Origin: Monodelphis domestica
Lineage: Eukaryota > Chordata > Mammalia > Didelphimorphia > Didelphidae
Length of the DNA: 64,000 bases
Direction of reading: 5' to 3'
Assembly (NCBI RefSeq): GCF_027887165.1
Contig: NC_077228.1
Location: 379,824,492-379,888,491 of the forward strand
A model generated the notes under the pieces. It saw only the letters and a list, made by a program, of their open reading frames with translations, was not told the DNA's origin and did not search any database. Positions within the stretch are counted from its first letter, which is position 1. Each line of letters begins with the position of its first letter. The translations under genes were made by a program, and so were the position numbers. Below, piece after piece: positions 25,030-35,664 of the stretch.

Positions 25030-26440
25030 GACCCCTAGTCAGCCACACCAGCTTTGGCCTCACTTTTCTCCATTCATAGTTTTGAACATCTGCTTAACCA
25101 GTTGGACTGTGCCTCATCCTCCACCCTTGACTACCTTGATTCCTTGGTCTAGTAGGACATCCTTACTTTCCATTTCTATTTCATGAGCTACTGAATACCT
25201 TTAGGTGAAGTGGTACAAACTATTAGCCATTATACATATATTTTATCTAACCTTAAATGGGCCTTCACTTCTTCATGGAAAGATTTTTATCTATCACAGA
25301 TTGACTCTTTGCTGTACCCCTCCTAGTTCTTTCAAGCTTTCTCTTTCCTCCTAAAGTCCTCTAGATACTCCTAACCTATATTTTTCAAGTAGATAACTTT
25401 GATTCCTTTTCTCTAATCCACCCATCATTAGCCTTCCTCTCAACTCTTCCACAAATTATGTAAAGACAAAAAGTGTAAGTAAAGTATATGCTTAAAATAG
25501 ACATTTCTATCCTGCCAATTCATCTCAAGCAAATGTTCTATATTTCATCTCCCATATCCCTTGATTCATCTCTATTTGTTGCCTCTACTTCCTCATCTCC
25601 TATTCACTTCTCAGTCCTTTAAGACCTGGCCTTAATCACCACCAATCAAAGTAAAATTCTCCCATTGATCACTTCTCTGATAAATCTGATGGATTTTTGC
25701 TTGATGTTAATAATCCTTTAATTTTATGGAGGTTTTCATGTGGTTAACTTCCAGGTGATACTGAAGCCTCTGTGACTCTTCTTTCTTCTGGCTCTGCCAA
25801 TCTGCCTGGATACTCTGTGTCTCTTGCTGTAACATATCCATTACCTTTTCCTATTAGAGAGAGTCCCCCAAACTCTAGTCATACAATCTCTTCATTGATC
25901 TAACCATCATCTCTCAACATATGGTTCCAATATCTATACATGTAGACTTAGTCTTTCTCTTAATTCTCGTATTGCTTGAGAAACTTCTTTGTTGGACATC
26001 TATGTTTAGATGACTCATCTGAACCTCAAGTTCAACATGCCCTAAAAGAATTTATTACTTTTTCTTTCCTCACACTCCCCACAAAAGTCATGTCCTCTTA
26101 AGCTTGCTTGCTTTCTGTGAAAAGAGATCACCTTAGATATGGGTCATGGGGAAATGAAAAATGTACTATCTGAGAGCACTAATATAATCTATATCAAATC
26201 ATTTCCCACTTGTGGAGGAAGCAAAGCAGGGAAGGAAAGAATCTGAATCACAAAATGTCTGAAAACAATTGTCAAAAATTGTTTCTACATGTAATTGAAA
26301 AAATGTAATAAGTAAGAGAACATATCACCTTCTTAATCATTTAGTCTCAATCTTTTTTTCTCTTCCATATTCTTCATACCAATAAATTTCCAAGTCTTCA
26401 TCTGATTTGCCACTCTTTCTCTCACCTAGTAGTGACATAT
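25030..26440 (+). mobile_element. Old L2 LINE fragment, interrupted
   Basis: Pyrimidine-rich sequence carries L2 ORF2 words such as 'ttgttggacatctatgttta' and 'ctcaagttcaacatgcccta', equivalent to the consensus 'ctggacatct...aaactcaacatgtcc'. The part from about 25650 is better supported than the left part. An L1 3' fragment interrupts it at about 26140-26320, and L2-like text ('tttccaagtcttcatctgat') resumes after it. Confidence 0.6.
26140..26320 (+). mobile_element. 5'-truncated L1 3' end
   Basis: 'taatataatctatatcaaat' followed by 'ttgtttctacatgtaattga' and an A-rich end matches the terminal part of a marsupial L1. It lies inside L2. Confidence 0.65.
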
Positions 26441-26734
26441 CCTTGCTAGGTTTATAATAACCTTCTTTGAATGTAATGGCATTGAAGAGGACTGGGAAAC
26501 ATGGGTCAAGATTTCTGTAGCCCTGAAGTTAGATCTAATGTCCAAAAATCAATGCATTTGAAGAGACATATTGGAATATCTCTCCAACTGTGTGGACTGC
26601 CCAAAATATAGCCAAGAATTTTTATCCTTAACACATTATTCAAAAAATTTCTTTGGTAGAAAATGATTAACTCTTTATTACACATAGCACATAGATTACA
26701 CATAACTATCTACATATAGTAAATAACTGTAATG
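26441..26734. other. Unassigned non-coding sequence
   Basis: No feature recognised. Confidence 0.5.
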
Positions 26735-26895
26735 TATGTTGGTTCCAAGGCAGAATAGTGGTAACAGCTAGGCAATGGGAGTTGAGTGACTTGCCCAGGG
26801 TCATACACTGGGAAGTATATGAGGCTAGATTTGAAAGCAGGACCTCCCATCTCTAGGTTTGGCTTCCTATCCACTGAATCACCTAGTTGCCCTTT
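26735..26895 (-). mobile_element. tRNA-derived SINE, 'gaagg...' tail type
   Basis: The plus strand has 'cttgcccagggtcatacac', 'gatttgaaagcaggacctcc' and 'ccactgaatcacctagttgc', the reverse complement of a tRNA-headed SINE; 'ggttccaaggcagaatagtg' is its 3' part. Confidence 0.8.
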
Positions 26896-26899
26896 ATAT

Positions 26900-27345
26900 T
26901 TTATTTTTTAACAAGGAGATAGCATGGTTAGATCAGGCTAAGGAAAGTCAGTTTGATTTGAGGAGTAAGAGACTTGAGGCAGATAGATCAACTGAAAAGC
27001 AATTGTAATAGTCTATGTACAAGGAGATGAAACTAGTGCCAGTGTGGTGATGATGTCCAAGTAAAGAAGAGGATGTACTCAAGAGGTATTGTGAAAGTAG
27101 AAACAATAGGTCTTGACCAATTCTCCAAAAATGAACCCAAACGTAGGAAAAGAAAAAAATATTTTAAATATATAAAAAAGGTTTGTAGTAGTTACTTTTT
27201 GTTTTGATTTTGAATCAGTGAGATGAGAGGGAAGAAAAAGAAAGAGAGAAGGAAGTAGGAGGGGAAAAGGGAAGCAAATACAGGCAAATAGAGAGAGGGA
27301 GAGAATCAGGGAGTCAGAAGTTGATGAGAGGTAGTGGGTATTATC
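26900..27345. other. Unassigned sequence with a GA-rich tract
   Basis: A purine-rich stretch (GAAAGAGAGAAGGAAG-like) spans about 27218-27310. Nothing else recognised. Confidence 0.55.
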
Positions 27346-27354
27346 ATATAATAA

Positions 27355-27560
27355 ATGGAGATTGAAGCCTAGTAGTCAGGAAGAGATTGAGGTTCAAATT
27401 CAGCCTTTGATACCTATTTTCTCTATGAACATGAGCAAATAATTTATCTTCAGTGCCTTAGAACAATCTCTAAGAAGATAAATTGCAAAGTAAGTATCTT
27501 TATTGGTAAAAGCAGTTTTCTCTTTGGATGGTTTCTTATATGAATTGAGGCACAGATTCA
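27355..27560 (+). mobile_element. tRNA-derived SINE with a third tail type
   Basis: The head is diverged ('agtagtcaggaagagattga'). The distal part 'gaacaatctctaagaagata' with 'aattgcaaagtaagtatctt' and 'attggtaaaagcagttttct' matches the marsupial SINE ending 'ctctaagactataaattgca ... cattggtagagggagtttcc'. Confidence 0.65.
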
Positions 27561-27599
27561 ATTTTAAAATAAATATATGCTGAGGCTCTAAGAATCCTT

Positions 27600-27800
27600 A
27601 TCCTTTTAAAAATTTTTGTAGCCTTCACCTTCTCTCTTAGCAACAACTCTAAGACAGAAGGGCAAGGGCTAGGGAAACAAGGTTAAGTCACTTGTCCATG
27701 GCCACATAATTAGGAAGTATATAAGGTCAAATTTGAGCCCAGGTCCTTCAATCTGCAGATTTGGCGTTATTTCCATTGTGACACCAAGCTACCCCCATAA
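27600..27800 (-). mobile_element. tRNA-derived SINE, 'gaagg...' tail type
   Basis: The plus strand contains 'actctaagacagaagggcaa', 'gttaagtcacttgtccatgg' and an end near 'gacaccaagctaccccc', the reverse complement of the SINE. Confidence 0.7.
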
Positions 27801-27889
27801 TCCTTTATTTAATGCTTTATAGAGGAATGGCAATACAATAGGCAAAATGTTGCTGAAGAAAGAATTACAAACTTGTAGTAAGAGGTCTG

Positions 27890-28200
27890 ATATCTGAACA
27901 CTATCACTATCTGTTGGACCTTGGCCTCAGTTGCCTAATCTGTCAGATTATGAGACTGTACTAAATGGTTTATAAATTCCTTTCCATATCTAAACTCATT
28001 TTCTTTCTCTAGATCATTGGACAGTAACAAGTTAATTGAATTTGGGAGTAGATGACTTGACTGGTATATTTAGTAGCTACATTGCTGCAGTCAAGTCATT
28101 TAGCCTTCATTACCTTCATCCATAAAATATATATAATAAAGCTTTCACTATCCCTCACTGTTGCGAAAGAAGCACTTTGTGAACCCTAAAGCATCTTGTA
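27890..28200 (+). mobile_element. Two MIR-type SINE fragments in a row
   Basis: The first has 'cttggcctcagttgcctaat' and 'tataaattcctttccatatc'. The second, from about 28060, has 'gcagtcaagtcatttagcct' and the MIR 3' end 'gcactttgtgaaccctaaag'. Confidence 0.65.
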
Positions 28201-28353
28201 AATATGTGTCCCTACTGCATTCTCTTCCACTTTCAACTTTCACAATATGACACCCTCTCTGACATTTTTGCCATCACTTTCATTCAATGGACTAGGATTT
28301 CTAAACCTCAACTTAGCCTGAGATACCTAGCAATAATATATTACACTTCTTTT

Positions 28354-28366
28354 AGAAATATTTTTC
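28354..28366. repeat. Left target-site duplication of the full-length L1
   Basis: AGAAATATTTTTC here is repeated exactly at 34754-34766, immediately after the A-rich tail. It marks the insertion site. Confidence 0.95.
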
Positions 28367-29147
28367 GACTTATGGTCAAGATGGCAGCTTAGAGAAAGCT
28401 AAAGTTCAGATCTCCGGAAACCCTTCCTTACAGATCTCAAACTATATGCTCCTAAGGCACCAAAATTCAAAACGAACAACAGCATAGACCCCGGGAAATC
28501 CTCCTCCTGGACCTGGATCAAAAGGTACACCCCCCCAAAAGCCAGAACCCAAGATCTGGATCTAAGGGGTAGGCAGAATGAAGATCCCAGGACCCATCCC
28601 CCCCCAACCCAGAGCGCTGAGTCTGAGGCAGCAGAGGGAACCTCAGAGCCTCAGGGCTGGCTATTCTGAAGGCTGCTTCCTGAACACAACCTGACTCAGT
28701 CGCGGGGGCACCCAACACAGACAGCAGGGAAACAGAGAGAGAAGGGGGGAGCCTGTAGCCCCCTGGCTGGATCCTTCCATCCCAGTCTCACTGAAGGTCC
28801 CTGCCTGAGGGCATACTCAGTTCAACCCAGCAGAAGTTAATCCTATCAGGAGCCCTCTGAGCTCTGGGAAGCTGCGGCCCCTCCTCCCTCAGAGTGCTGG
28901 GTCTTCTGGACAGCAAAGGCATTGAAACACCTCGTGGAGAGTGCCAAGCCAGGCTCAAAGCGTGGAAGTAAGGCAACAGAGAAGCATCGGGAGGGAACTG
29001 AGGAGGGGAGTAACACCAAAACACCAGCAATTCCTGGCTTCCCCGGGAAGACAGAACAGCTGTGGAGAACAGACAATTTGCATAGGGCTAAAGCCTCTGA
29101 ACACCAGACAGAGATAAGAAAAGCTATTCCTCCCCACTCAGATAGAG
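28367..29147 (+). promoter_or_regulatory. L1 5' UTR with presumed internal promoter
   Basis: About 780 bp, clearly richer in GC than its surroundings, opens with a 'caagatggcagcttaga' segment. In L1 elements this region drives sense transcription from inside the element. No specific factor site is claimed. Confidence 0.75.
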
Positions 29148-30062
29148 ATGGAAAACAGCACAGAAGCACAAAAGCCTCAGAACTCCAAGAAAAACAAGAA
29201 GAAGGGGGCAACTTTGGAAACATTTTATGGAGCAAAAATACAAAATACAGAGGAAATAGAAGAGGAAACACAAGCAAATGTTCTGAAACCTTCCAAAGGA
29301 AATGGAAACTCTCAACAAAACCATGAAGAATTTGAATTGGAAATGATCAAAAAGATGGAAGCCTTCTGGGAGGAAAAGTGGGAAATAATGCAAAAGAAAT
29401 TCACGCATCTACAAAACCAGTTTGACCAAACTGAAAAGGAAAACCAGTCTTTAAAGGTCAGAATTAGGCAACTCGAAGACAACAAGCAAGAATTAATAAA
29501 GCAAAGCCAAAAGACCAAGAATTTAGAAGACAACATAAAATATCTCACCAACAAGGTGACAGATCTGGAAAATAGAGGGAGAAGAGATAATTTAAGAATA
29601 ATTGGACTTCCAGAAAAGCCAGAAATAAACACCAAACTTGACATCGTGATACAAGATATAATCAAAGAAAATTGCCCAGAGATTCTAGAACAAGGGGGCA
29701 ATACAGCCACTGACAGAGCTCACAGAACACCTTCTACACTAAACCCCCAAAAGACAACTCCCAGGAATGTAATTGCCAAATTCCAAAGCTATCAAACAAA
29801 AGAAAAAATCCTACAGGAAGCCAGAAAAAGACAATTTAGATATAAAGGAATGCCAATCAGGGTCACACAAGACTTTGCAAGTTCTACTCTGAATGATCGT
29901 AAGGCATGGAACATGATCTTCAGAAAGGCAAGAGAGCTGGGTCTTCAACCAAGAATCAGCTACCCAACAAAACTGACTATATACTTCCAAGGGAAAGTAT
30001 GGGCATTCAACAAAATAGAAGACTTCCAACTTTTTGCAAAGAAAAGACCAGAGCTCTGTTGA
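29148..30062 (+). CDS. L1 ORF1 protein, open, 304 aa
   Basis: ORF1p is the RNA-binding chaperone that coats L1 RNA in the cytoplasm. The frame is open from ATG 29148 to TGA 30060-30062. The N-terminal third is Lys/Glu/Asn-rich. Residues about 55-145 look like a coiled coil (EFELEMIKKMEAFWEEKWEI, then LEDNIKYLTNKVTDLENR). The RRM-like domain begins at about residue 146 with DNLRIIGLPE, matching the RNLRIIGVPE start in human ORF1p. The C-terminal domain has RVTQDFASSTLNDRKAWNMI and ends LFAKKRPELC. Length is near the 338 aa of human ORF1p. It is a real L1 ORF; present-day translation is not shown. The partner ORF2 is broken. Confidence 0.9.
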   Translation: MENSTEAQKPQNSKKNKKKGATLETFYGAKIQNTEEIEEETQANVLKPSKGNGNSQQNHEEFELEMIKKMEAFWEEKWEIMQKKFTHLQNQFDQTEKENQSLKVRIRQLEDNKQELIKQSQKTKNLEDNIKYLTNKVTDLENRGRRDNLRIIGLPEKPEINTKLDIVIQDIIKENCPEILEQGGNTATDRAHRTPSTLNPQKTTPRNVIAKFQSYQTKEKILQEARKRQFRYKGMPIRVTQDFASSTLNDRKAWNMIFRKARELGLQPRISYPTKLTIYFQGKVWAFNKIEDFQLFAKKRPELC

Positions 30063-30622
30063 AAGTTTGATATCGAAAAAACAAAGATCATGGAATACGT
30101 GAAAAGGTAAATATGAAGGAAAGGAAAAATCTTTTTCTTTTACTCAAACTCTCTTCTTTAAGGACTACATTTATATCAATCTATGTATATTAACATGTGG
30201 GGAAAACATAATGTGTAAATAGGGGGGAAATAAAAACCAAATAGAATAATCTTTCTCACACAAAGATTCACATGGGAAGGGGATGGGAAGAAAACTCCTA
30301 TAAGAAGGAGAGGAAGAGAGTTTTTACTTAAACCTTACTCTCAGGGAAATCAACTCTGAGAGGGAAGAACATCCAGATCCATTGGGATCTTGAATTCTAT
30401 CTTACCCAACAAGAGTAGGGAGAAGGGAAAACCAAGGGTGAAAGGGGGAGAGGGAACACAAAAAGGGAGGGAGGAGAGGGGGAAGGGGGAGGGAACAAAA
30501 AGGGAGAGGATAGAAAGGGAAACATATCAAGGGAGGGGACAAGGGAGACTGATTTAAAGTAAATCACCTGATTAAAAGGTAGAGCTGAAGAAGAAAGGTT
30601 AGAATTAGGGAAGGATATCAAA
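30063..30622 (+). other. Long purine-rich spacer between L1 ORF1 and ORF2
   Basis: The spacer is 560 bp, against about 63 bp in human L1. From 30412 to 30550 it is almost all purine on the plus strand, with G runs near 30466-30492 arranged so that a G-quadruplex could form. The older L1 has a comparable purine-rich segment at about 21640-22020 in the same place. Confidence 0.8.
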
Positions 30623-33600
30623 ATGCCAGGGAGTCCACAAGTGACAATCATAACTTTGAACATGAATGGGATGAACTCACCCATAAAATGTAGACAAATA
30701 GCAAAATGGATTAGAATCCAAAACCCTACCATATGTTTTCTTCAAGAAACACACAAGAGGCGGGTAGACACCCACAAGGTCAAAATTAAAGGATGGAGTA
30801 AGACCTTCTGGGCCTCAACTGACAGAAAGAAGGCAGGAGTATCAATCATGATATCTGATAAAGCCAAAGCAAAAATAGACCTGATCAAAAGGGATAGGGA
30901 AGGTAATTATATTTTGTTAAAAAGGACTTTAGATAATGAGGAAATATCACTAATCAGCATGTATGCACCAAATAATATAGCACCCAAATTTCTAATGGAG
31001 AAACTAGGAGAATTGAAGGAAGAAATAGACAGTAAAACTACATTAGTGGGAGACTTGAACCAATCATTATCAAATTTAGATAAATCAAATCAAAAAATAA
31101 ATAAGAAAGAGGTAAAAGAAGTGAATGAAATCTTAGAAAAATTAGAATTAATAAACATATGGAGAAAAATAAATAGGGACAAAAAGTAATACACCTTCTT
31201 CTCAGCACCACATGGCACATTCACAAAGATTGACCATACACTAAGTCACAGAAACATGGCATACAAATGCAGAAAAGCAGAAATAATAAATGCAGCCTTT
31301 TCAGATCACAAGGCAATAAAAATAATGATCAGTAATGATACATGGAAAACCAAATCAAAAATTAATTGGAAATTAAACAATATGATACTCCAAAATCTTT
31401 TAGTTAGAGAAGAAATCATAGAAACAATTAATAATTTCATCGAGGAGAATGACAATGGCGAGACATACTTTCAAACCTTTTGGGATGCAGCCAAAGCAGT
31501 AATCAGAGGTAAATTCATATCCCTGAGTGCATATATCAACAAACTAGGGAGAGCAGAGATCAATGAATAGGAGATCAAATAAAAAAACTCAAGAGTGACC
31601 AAATTAAAACCCCCCAGCAGAAAAGCAAACTAGAAATCCTAAAAATTAAGGGAGAAATTAATAAAATCGAAAGTGATAAAACTATTGATTTAATAAATAA
31701 GACAAGAAGCTGGTACTTTGAAAAAACAAACAACATAGACAAAGTACTGGTCAATCTAATTTAAAAAAGGAAGGAAGAAAAGCAAATTAACAGCATCAAA
31801 GATGAAAAGGGGGACATCACTTCCGATGAAGAGGAAATTAAGGCAATCATTAAAAATTACTTTGCCCAATTATATGGCAATAAATACACAAATTAAGGTG
31901 ATATGGATGAATATATACAAAAATACAAACTGCCTAGACTAACAGAAGAAGAAATAGAATTCTTAAATAATCCCATATCAGAAAACGAAATCCAACAGGC
32001 CATCAAAGAACTTCCTAAGAAAAAATCCCCAGGGTCCAAAGGATTCACAAGTGAATTCTATCAAACATTCAGAGAACAGTTAATCCCAATACTATACAAA
32101 GTATTTGACATAATAAGCAAAGAGGGAGTTCTACCAAACTCCTTTTATGACACAAACATGGTACTGATTCCAAAACCAGGTAGGTCAAAAACAGAGAAAG
32201 AAAACTATAGACCAATCTCCCTAATGAATATAGATGCAAAAATCTTAAACAGGATACTAGCAAAAAGACTCCAGCAAGTGATCAGAAGGGTCATACACCA
32301 TGATCAAGTAGGATTTATACCAGAGATGCAGGGCTGGTTCAATATTAGGAAAACCATCCACATAATCGACCATATCAACAAGCAAACCAACAAAAATCAC
32401 ATGATTATCTCAATAGATGCAGAAAAAGCCTTTGACAAAATACAACACCCATTCCTATTAAAAACACTAGAAAGCATAGGAATAGGAGGGTCGTTCCTAA
32501 AAATAATAAACATTATATATCTAAAGCCATCAGGTAATATCATCTGCAATGGGGATAAACTAGATGCATTCCCAATAAGATCAGGAGTGAAACAAGAATG
32601 CCCATTATCACCTCTACTATATGACGTTGTTCTAGAAACACTAGCAGTAGCAATTAGAGAAGAAAAAGAAATTGAAGGCATCAAAATAGGCAAGGAGGAG
32701 ACCAAGTTATCGCTCTTTGCAGATGACATGATGGTCTACTTAAAGAATCCTAGAGATTCAACCAAAAAGCTAATCAAAATAATCAACAACTTTAGCAAAG
32801 TTGCAGGATACAAAATAAACCCGCATAAGTCATCAGCATTTCTATACATCTCCAACACAGCTCAGCAGCAAAAAGTAGAGAGAGAAATCCCATTCAAAAT
32901 CACCTTAGACAAAATAAAATACCTAGGAATCTATCTCCTGAGACAAACACAGGAACTATATGAATACAACAACAAAACACTCTCCACACAACTAAAACTA
33001 GACTTGAGCAATTGGAAAAACATTAACTTCTCATGGGTAGGATGAGACAATATAGTAAAAATGACCATCCTACCCAAACTTATCTATCTATTTAGTGCCA
33101 TATCCATGAAAATTCAAAAAAAATTTCTTTACTGATTTACAAAAAACCATAACAAAATTCATCTGGAATAACAAAGGATCAAGGATATCCAGGGAAATAA
33201 TGAAAAAATTACAAAGGAAGGGAGCCTTGCCGTCCCAGATATCAAACTATATTAAAAAGCAGCAGTCATCAAAACAGTTTGGTACTGGCTAAAAAAGAGA
33301 AAGGAGGCTCAGTGGAATAGACTTGGGGCAAGTGACCTCAGCAAGACAATATATGATAAAACCAAAGATCCCAGCTTTTGGGTCAAAAATCCACTATTTG
33401 ATAAAAACTGCTGGAAAAAGTGGAAGACAGTGTGGGAGAGATTAGGTTTGGATCAACACCTCACACCCTACACCAAGATAAATTCAAAATGGGTGAATGA
33501 CTTGAACATAAGGAAGGAAACTATGAGTAAATTAGGCAAACACAGAATAGTATACGTGTCAGACCTTTGGAAAGGAAGAGACTTTAAAACCAAGCAAGAC

Positions 33601-34400
33601 ATAAAAAGAGTCACAAAATGTAAAATAAATAATTTAGACTACATCAAATTAAAAAGCTTTTGTTCAAACAAAACCAATGTAACTAAAATCAGAAGGAAAG
33701 CAACAAATTGGGAAGCAATCTTCATAAAAACCTCTGACAAAGGTTTAATTACTCAAATTTACAAAGAACTAAATCAATTGTAGAAAAAATCAAGCCATTC
33801 TCCAACTGATAAAGGGGCAAGGGACATGAATAGGCAGTTCTCAGCCAAAGAAATCAAAACTATTAATAAGCACATGAAAAAGTGCTCTACATCTCTTATA
33901 ATCAGAGAGATGCAAATCAAAACAACTCTGAGGTATCACCTCACACCTAGCAGATTGGCTAACATGACTGCTATGGAAAATAATGAATGCCTGAGTGGAT
34001 GTGGAAAAGTAGGGACACTAATTCATTGCTGGTGGAGTTGTGAATTGATCCAACCATTCTGGAGGGCAATCTGGAACTATGCCCAAAGGGCAATAAAAGA
34101 ATGTCTTCCCTTTGATCCAGCCATAGCACTGCTGGGCTTGTACCCCAAAGAGACTTGTGCAAGAATAATCATAGCTGCACTCTTTGTGGTGGCCAAAAAT
34201 TGGAAAATGAGGGGATCCCCTTCAATTGGGGAATGACTGAACAAATTGTGTTATCTGTTGGTGATGGAATATTATTGTGCTGAAAGGAATAATAAAGTGT
34301 AGGAATTCCCTGGGGACTGGAACAACCTCCAGCAAGTGATGCAGAGCGAAAGGAGAAGAACCAGTAGAACATTGTACACAGAGACTGATACACTGTGGTA
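30623..34400 (+). pseudogene. L1 ORF2 (endonuclease-reverse transcriptase), broken
   Basis: ORF2p nicks target DNA and reverse-transcribes L1 RNA. The start, ATG 30623, gives MPGSPQVTIITLNMNGM. Endonuclease motifs present are TLNMNGM, LQETH, VGDLN, KIDHTLSH and SDHKAI. The reverse transcriptase has [48 protein letters not shown] and the catalytic FADD at 32716-32727. The C-terminal Cys/His region is CLSGCGKVGTLIHCWWSCEL. Breaks seen are TAA at 31187, a frame change in the A run near 31578-31587, TAA at 31762, TAA at 31894, TGA at 33043, a frame change near 33115-33130 and TGA at 34234. The longest open piece, 31903-33045, holds the catalytic core. The end is approximate. Confidence 0.92.
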
Positions 34401-34663
34401 CAATCGAAGGTAATGGACTTCTCCATTAGGGTCAATGCAATGTCCCAGAACAACTTGCAGGGATCTAAAAAACACTATCCACAAGCAGAGGATAAACTGT
34501 GGGAGTAAAAACACCGATGAAAAGCAACTGCTTGACTACAGGGGCTGAGGGGAAATGACTGAGGAGAGACTCTAAATGAACACTCTAGTGCAAATACCAA
34601 CAACATGGAAATGGGTTCGAATCAAGAACACATGTGAAACCCAGTGGAATCACGCATCAGCTA

Positions 34664-34676
34664 TGGGGGGGGGGGG
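34664..34676 (+). repeat. G run in the L1 3' UTR
   Basis: A G run interrupted only near its end, in the 3' UTR of the full-length L1. A G-rich 3' UTR is common in mammalian L1. Confidence 0.9.
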
Positions 34677-34753
34677 CGGCGAGGAAAAGAAAGCAATCTT
34701 TGTCTCTAATGAATAATGCTTGGTAATGATCAAATAAAAATTATTTTTAAAAA

Positions 34754-34766
34754 AGAAATATTTTTC
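34754..34766. repeat. Right target-site duplication of the full-length L1
   Basis: Exact copy of 28354-28366. Confidence 0.95.
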
Positions 34767-35511
34767 ATTGATGACTAAGCATTCTAATGAATATAGAAAG
34801 AGGAGTGGTGCAATAATAATCAAAGGGAAAGTTATAATTGAGTAGGATTTTTCAGTAAAATTAAAGGTCATTCATATTCAAAGAAACTAAGTTTAACTCT
34901 TTTTAGTTCTCTATATTTTGTTTGACAGCCCTTTCCTTCTTGAATCTGTTACCCTCATGCTAGGGTCATTCATTATCACACTTTTTCATTTCCATCCATA
35001 CATTCAACTTGGCATAATTAATGTCTCAGGCTATCTGGAATCCATTTGCTCAACTTTTAGAATCTAGGTCTAAAACCCATGGGCTTGGCAGAACTGACCT
35101 TCTTAAATGAATGTATCTTTATTTTTTCAATCTAGCTTAAGGAAAACTGATGATTAATTAACTAGTTGCCTACATGAGGAAAACTTCTATTTCACAGGCT
35201 GTCTACCTCCAATATAGTATATTTTTTGTGGTGGGGAGGGGAAGGTAGTGAGAAAAGAATCTTGAATCTCTCTCATTCTCTGAAAGTCCCCCTGACCCTT
35301 TATCTGTCCTTTCTATATTGCTTGATTTGATTATATCTAGATGTAAGCATTATTATATCATATCATGTTGTTACATTATATCATGTAATATATAATTTAT
35401 ATTATATCCTATTCTTTTGTTATATAAAGAAAAATTGTTATAATGTATTACATATTTATTATATTCTATCATTTCATATTATATTCATTATTAAGAATAG
35501 CATAACTATTA
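34767..35511. other. Unassigned non-coding sequence
   Basis: No gene. AT-rich low-complexity words (TTATAT, TATCAT) dominate 35335-35500. Confidence 0.5.
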
Positions 35512-35655
35512 TTGCACTGCTCAAAAATCTTCCATAGCTCCCCATTGTCTTTAAAAGAGAGGTGACATAGCTGGCATTAATGTCTTCCATATTCTGGCTC
35601 CAAACTTTCCAGTCTCATCATATACTCATCCATATCTAATCTATGCAACCTAGGC
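35512..35655 (+). mobile_element. L2 LINE fragment
   Basis: 'atagctccccattgtcttta' followed by 'ttccatattctggctccaaa' and 'ctttccagtctcatcat' matches the L2 segment 'ggctccccattgcct ... ccataatctggccccaacc'. Confidence 0.7.
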
Positions 35656-35664
35656 AAGCTACAT

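Larger units (their letters stand above)
28367..34753 (+). mobile_element. Full-length L1 LINE, 6.4 kb
   Basis: The order is a GC-rich 5' UTR (28367-29147), an open ORF1 (29148-30062), a 560-bp purine-rich spacer, ORF2 (30623 to about 34400), a 3' UTR with a G run (34664-34676) and an A-rich end. The flanking 13-bp duplication is perfect, so the insertion is much younger than the L1 at 19912. ORF2 carries at least six frame breaks or stops, so it cannot support its own movement. Confidence 0.97.

Noticed and set aside
28846-29277. 143-codon minus-strand frame over the L1 5' UTR
   Set aside because: It lies opposite the L1 5' UTR and ORF1 start, has no known domain, and GC-rich sequence often leaves such frames open.
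28922-29326. 134-codon plus-strand frame before L1 ORF1
   Set aside because: It overlaps ORF1 in another frame, and the ORF1 frame carries the recognisable coiled-coil and RRM features.
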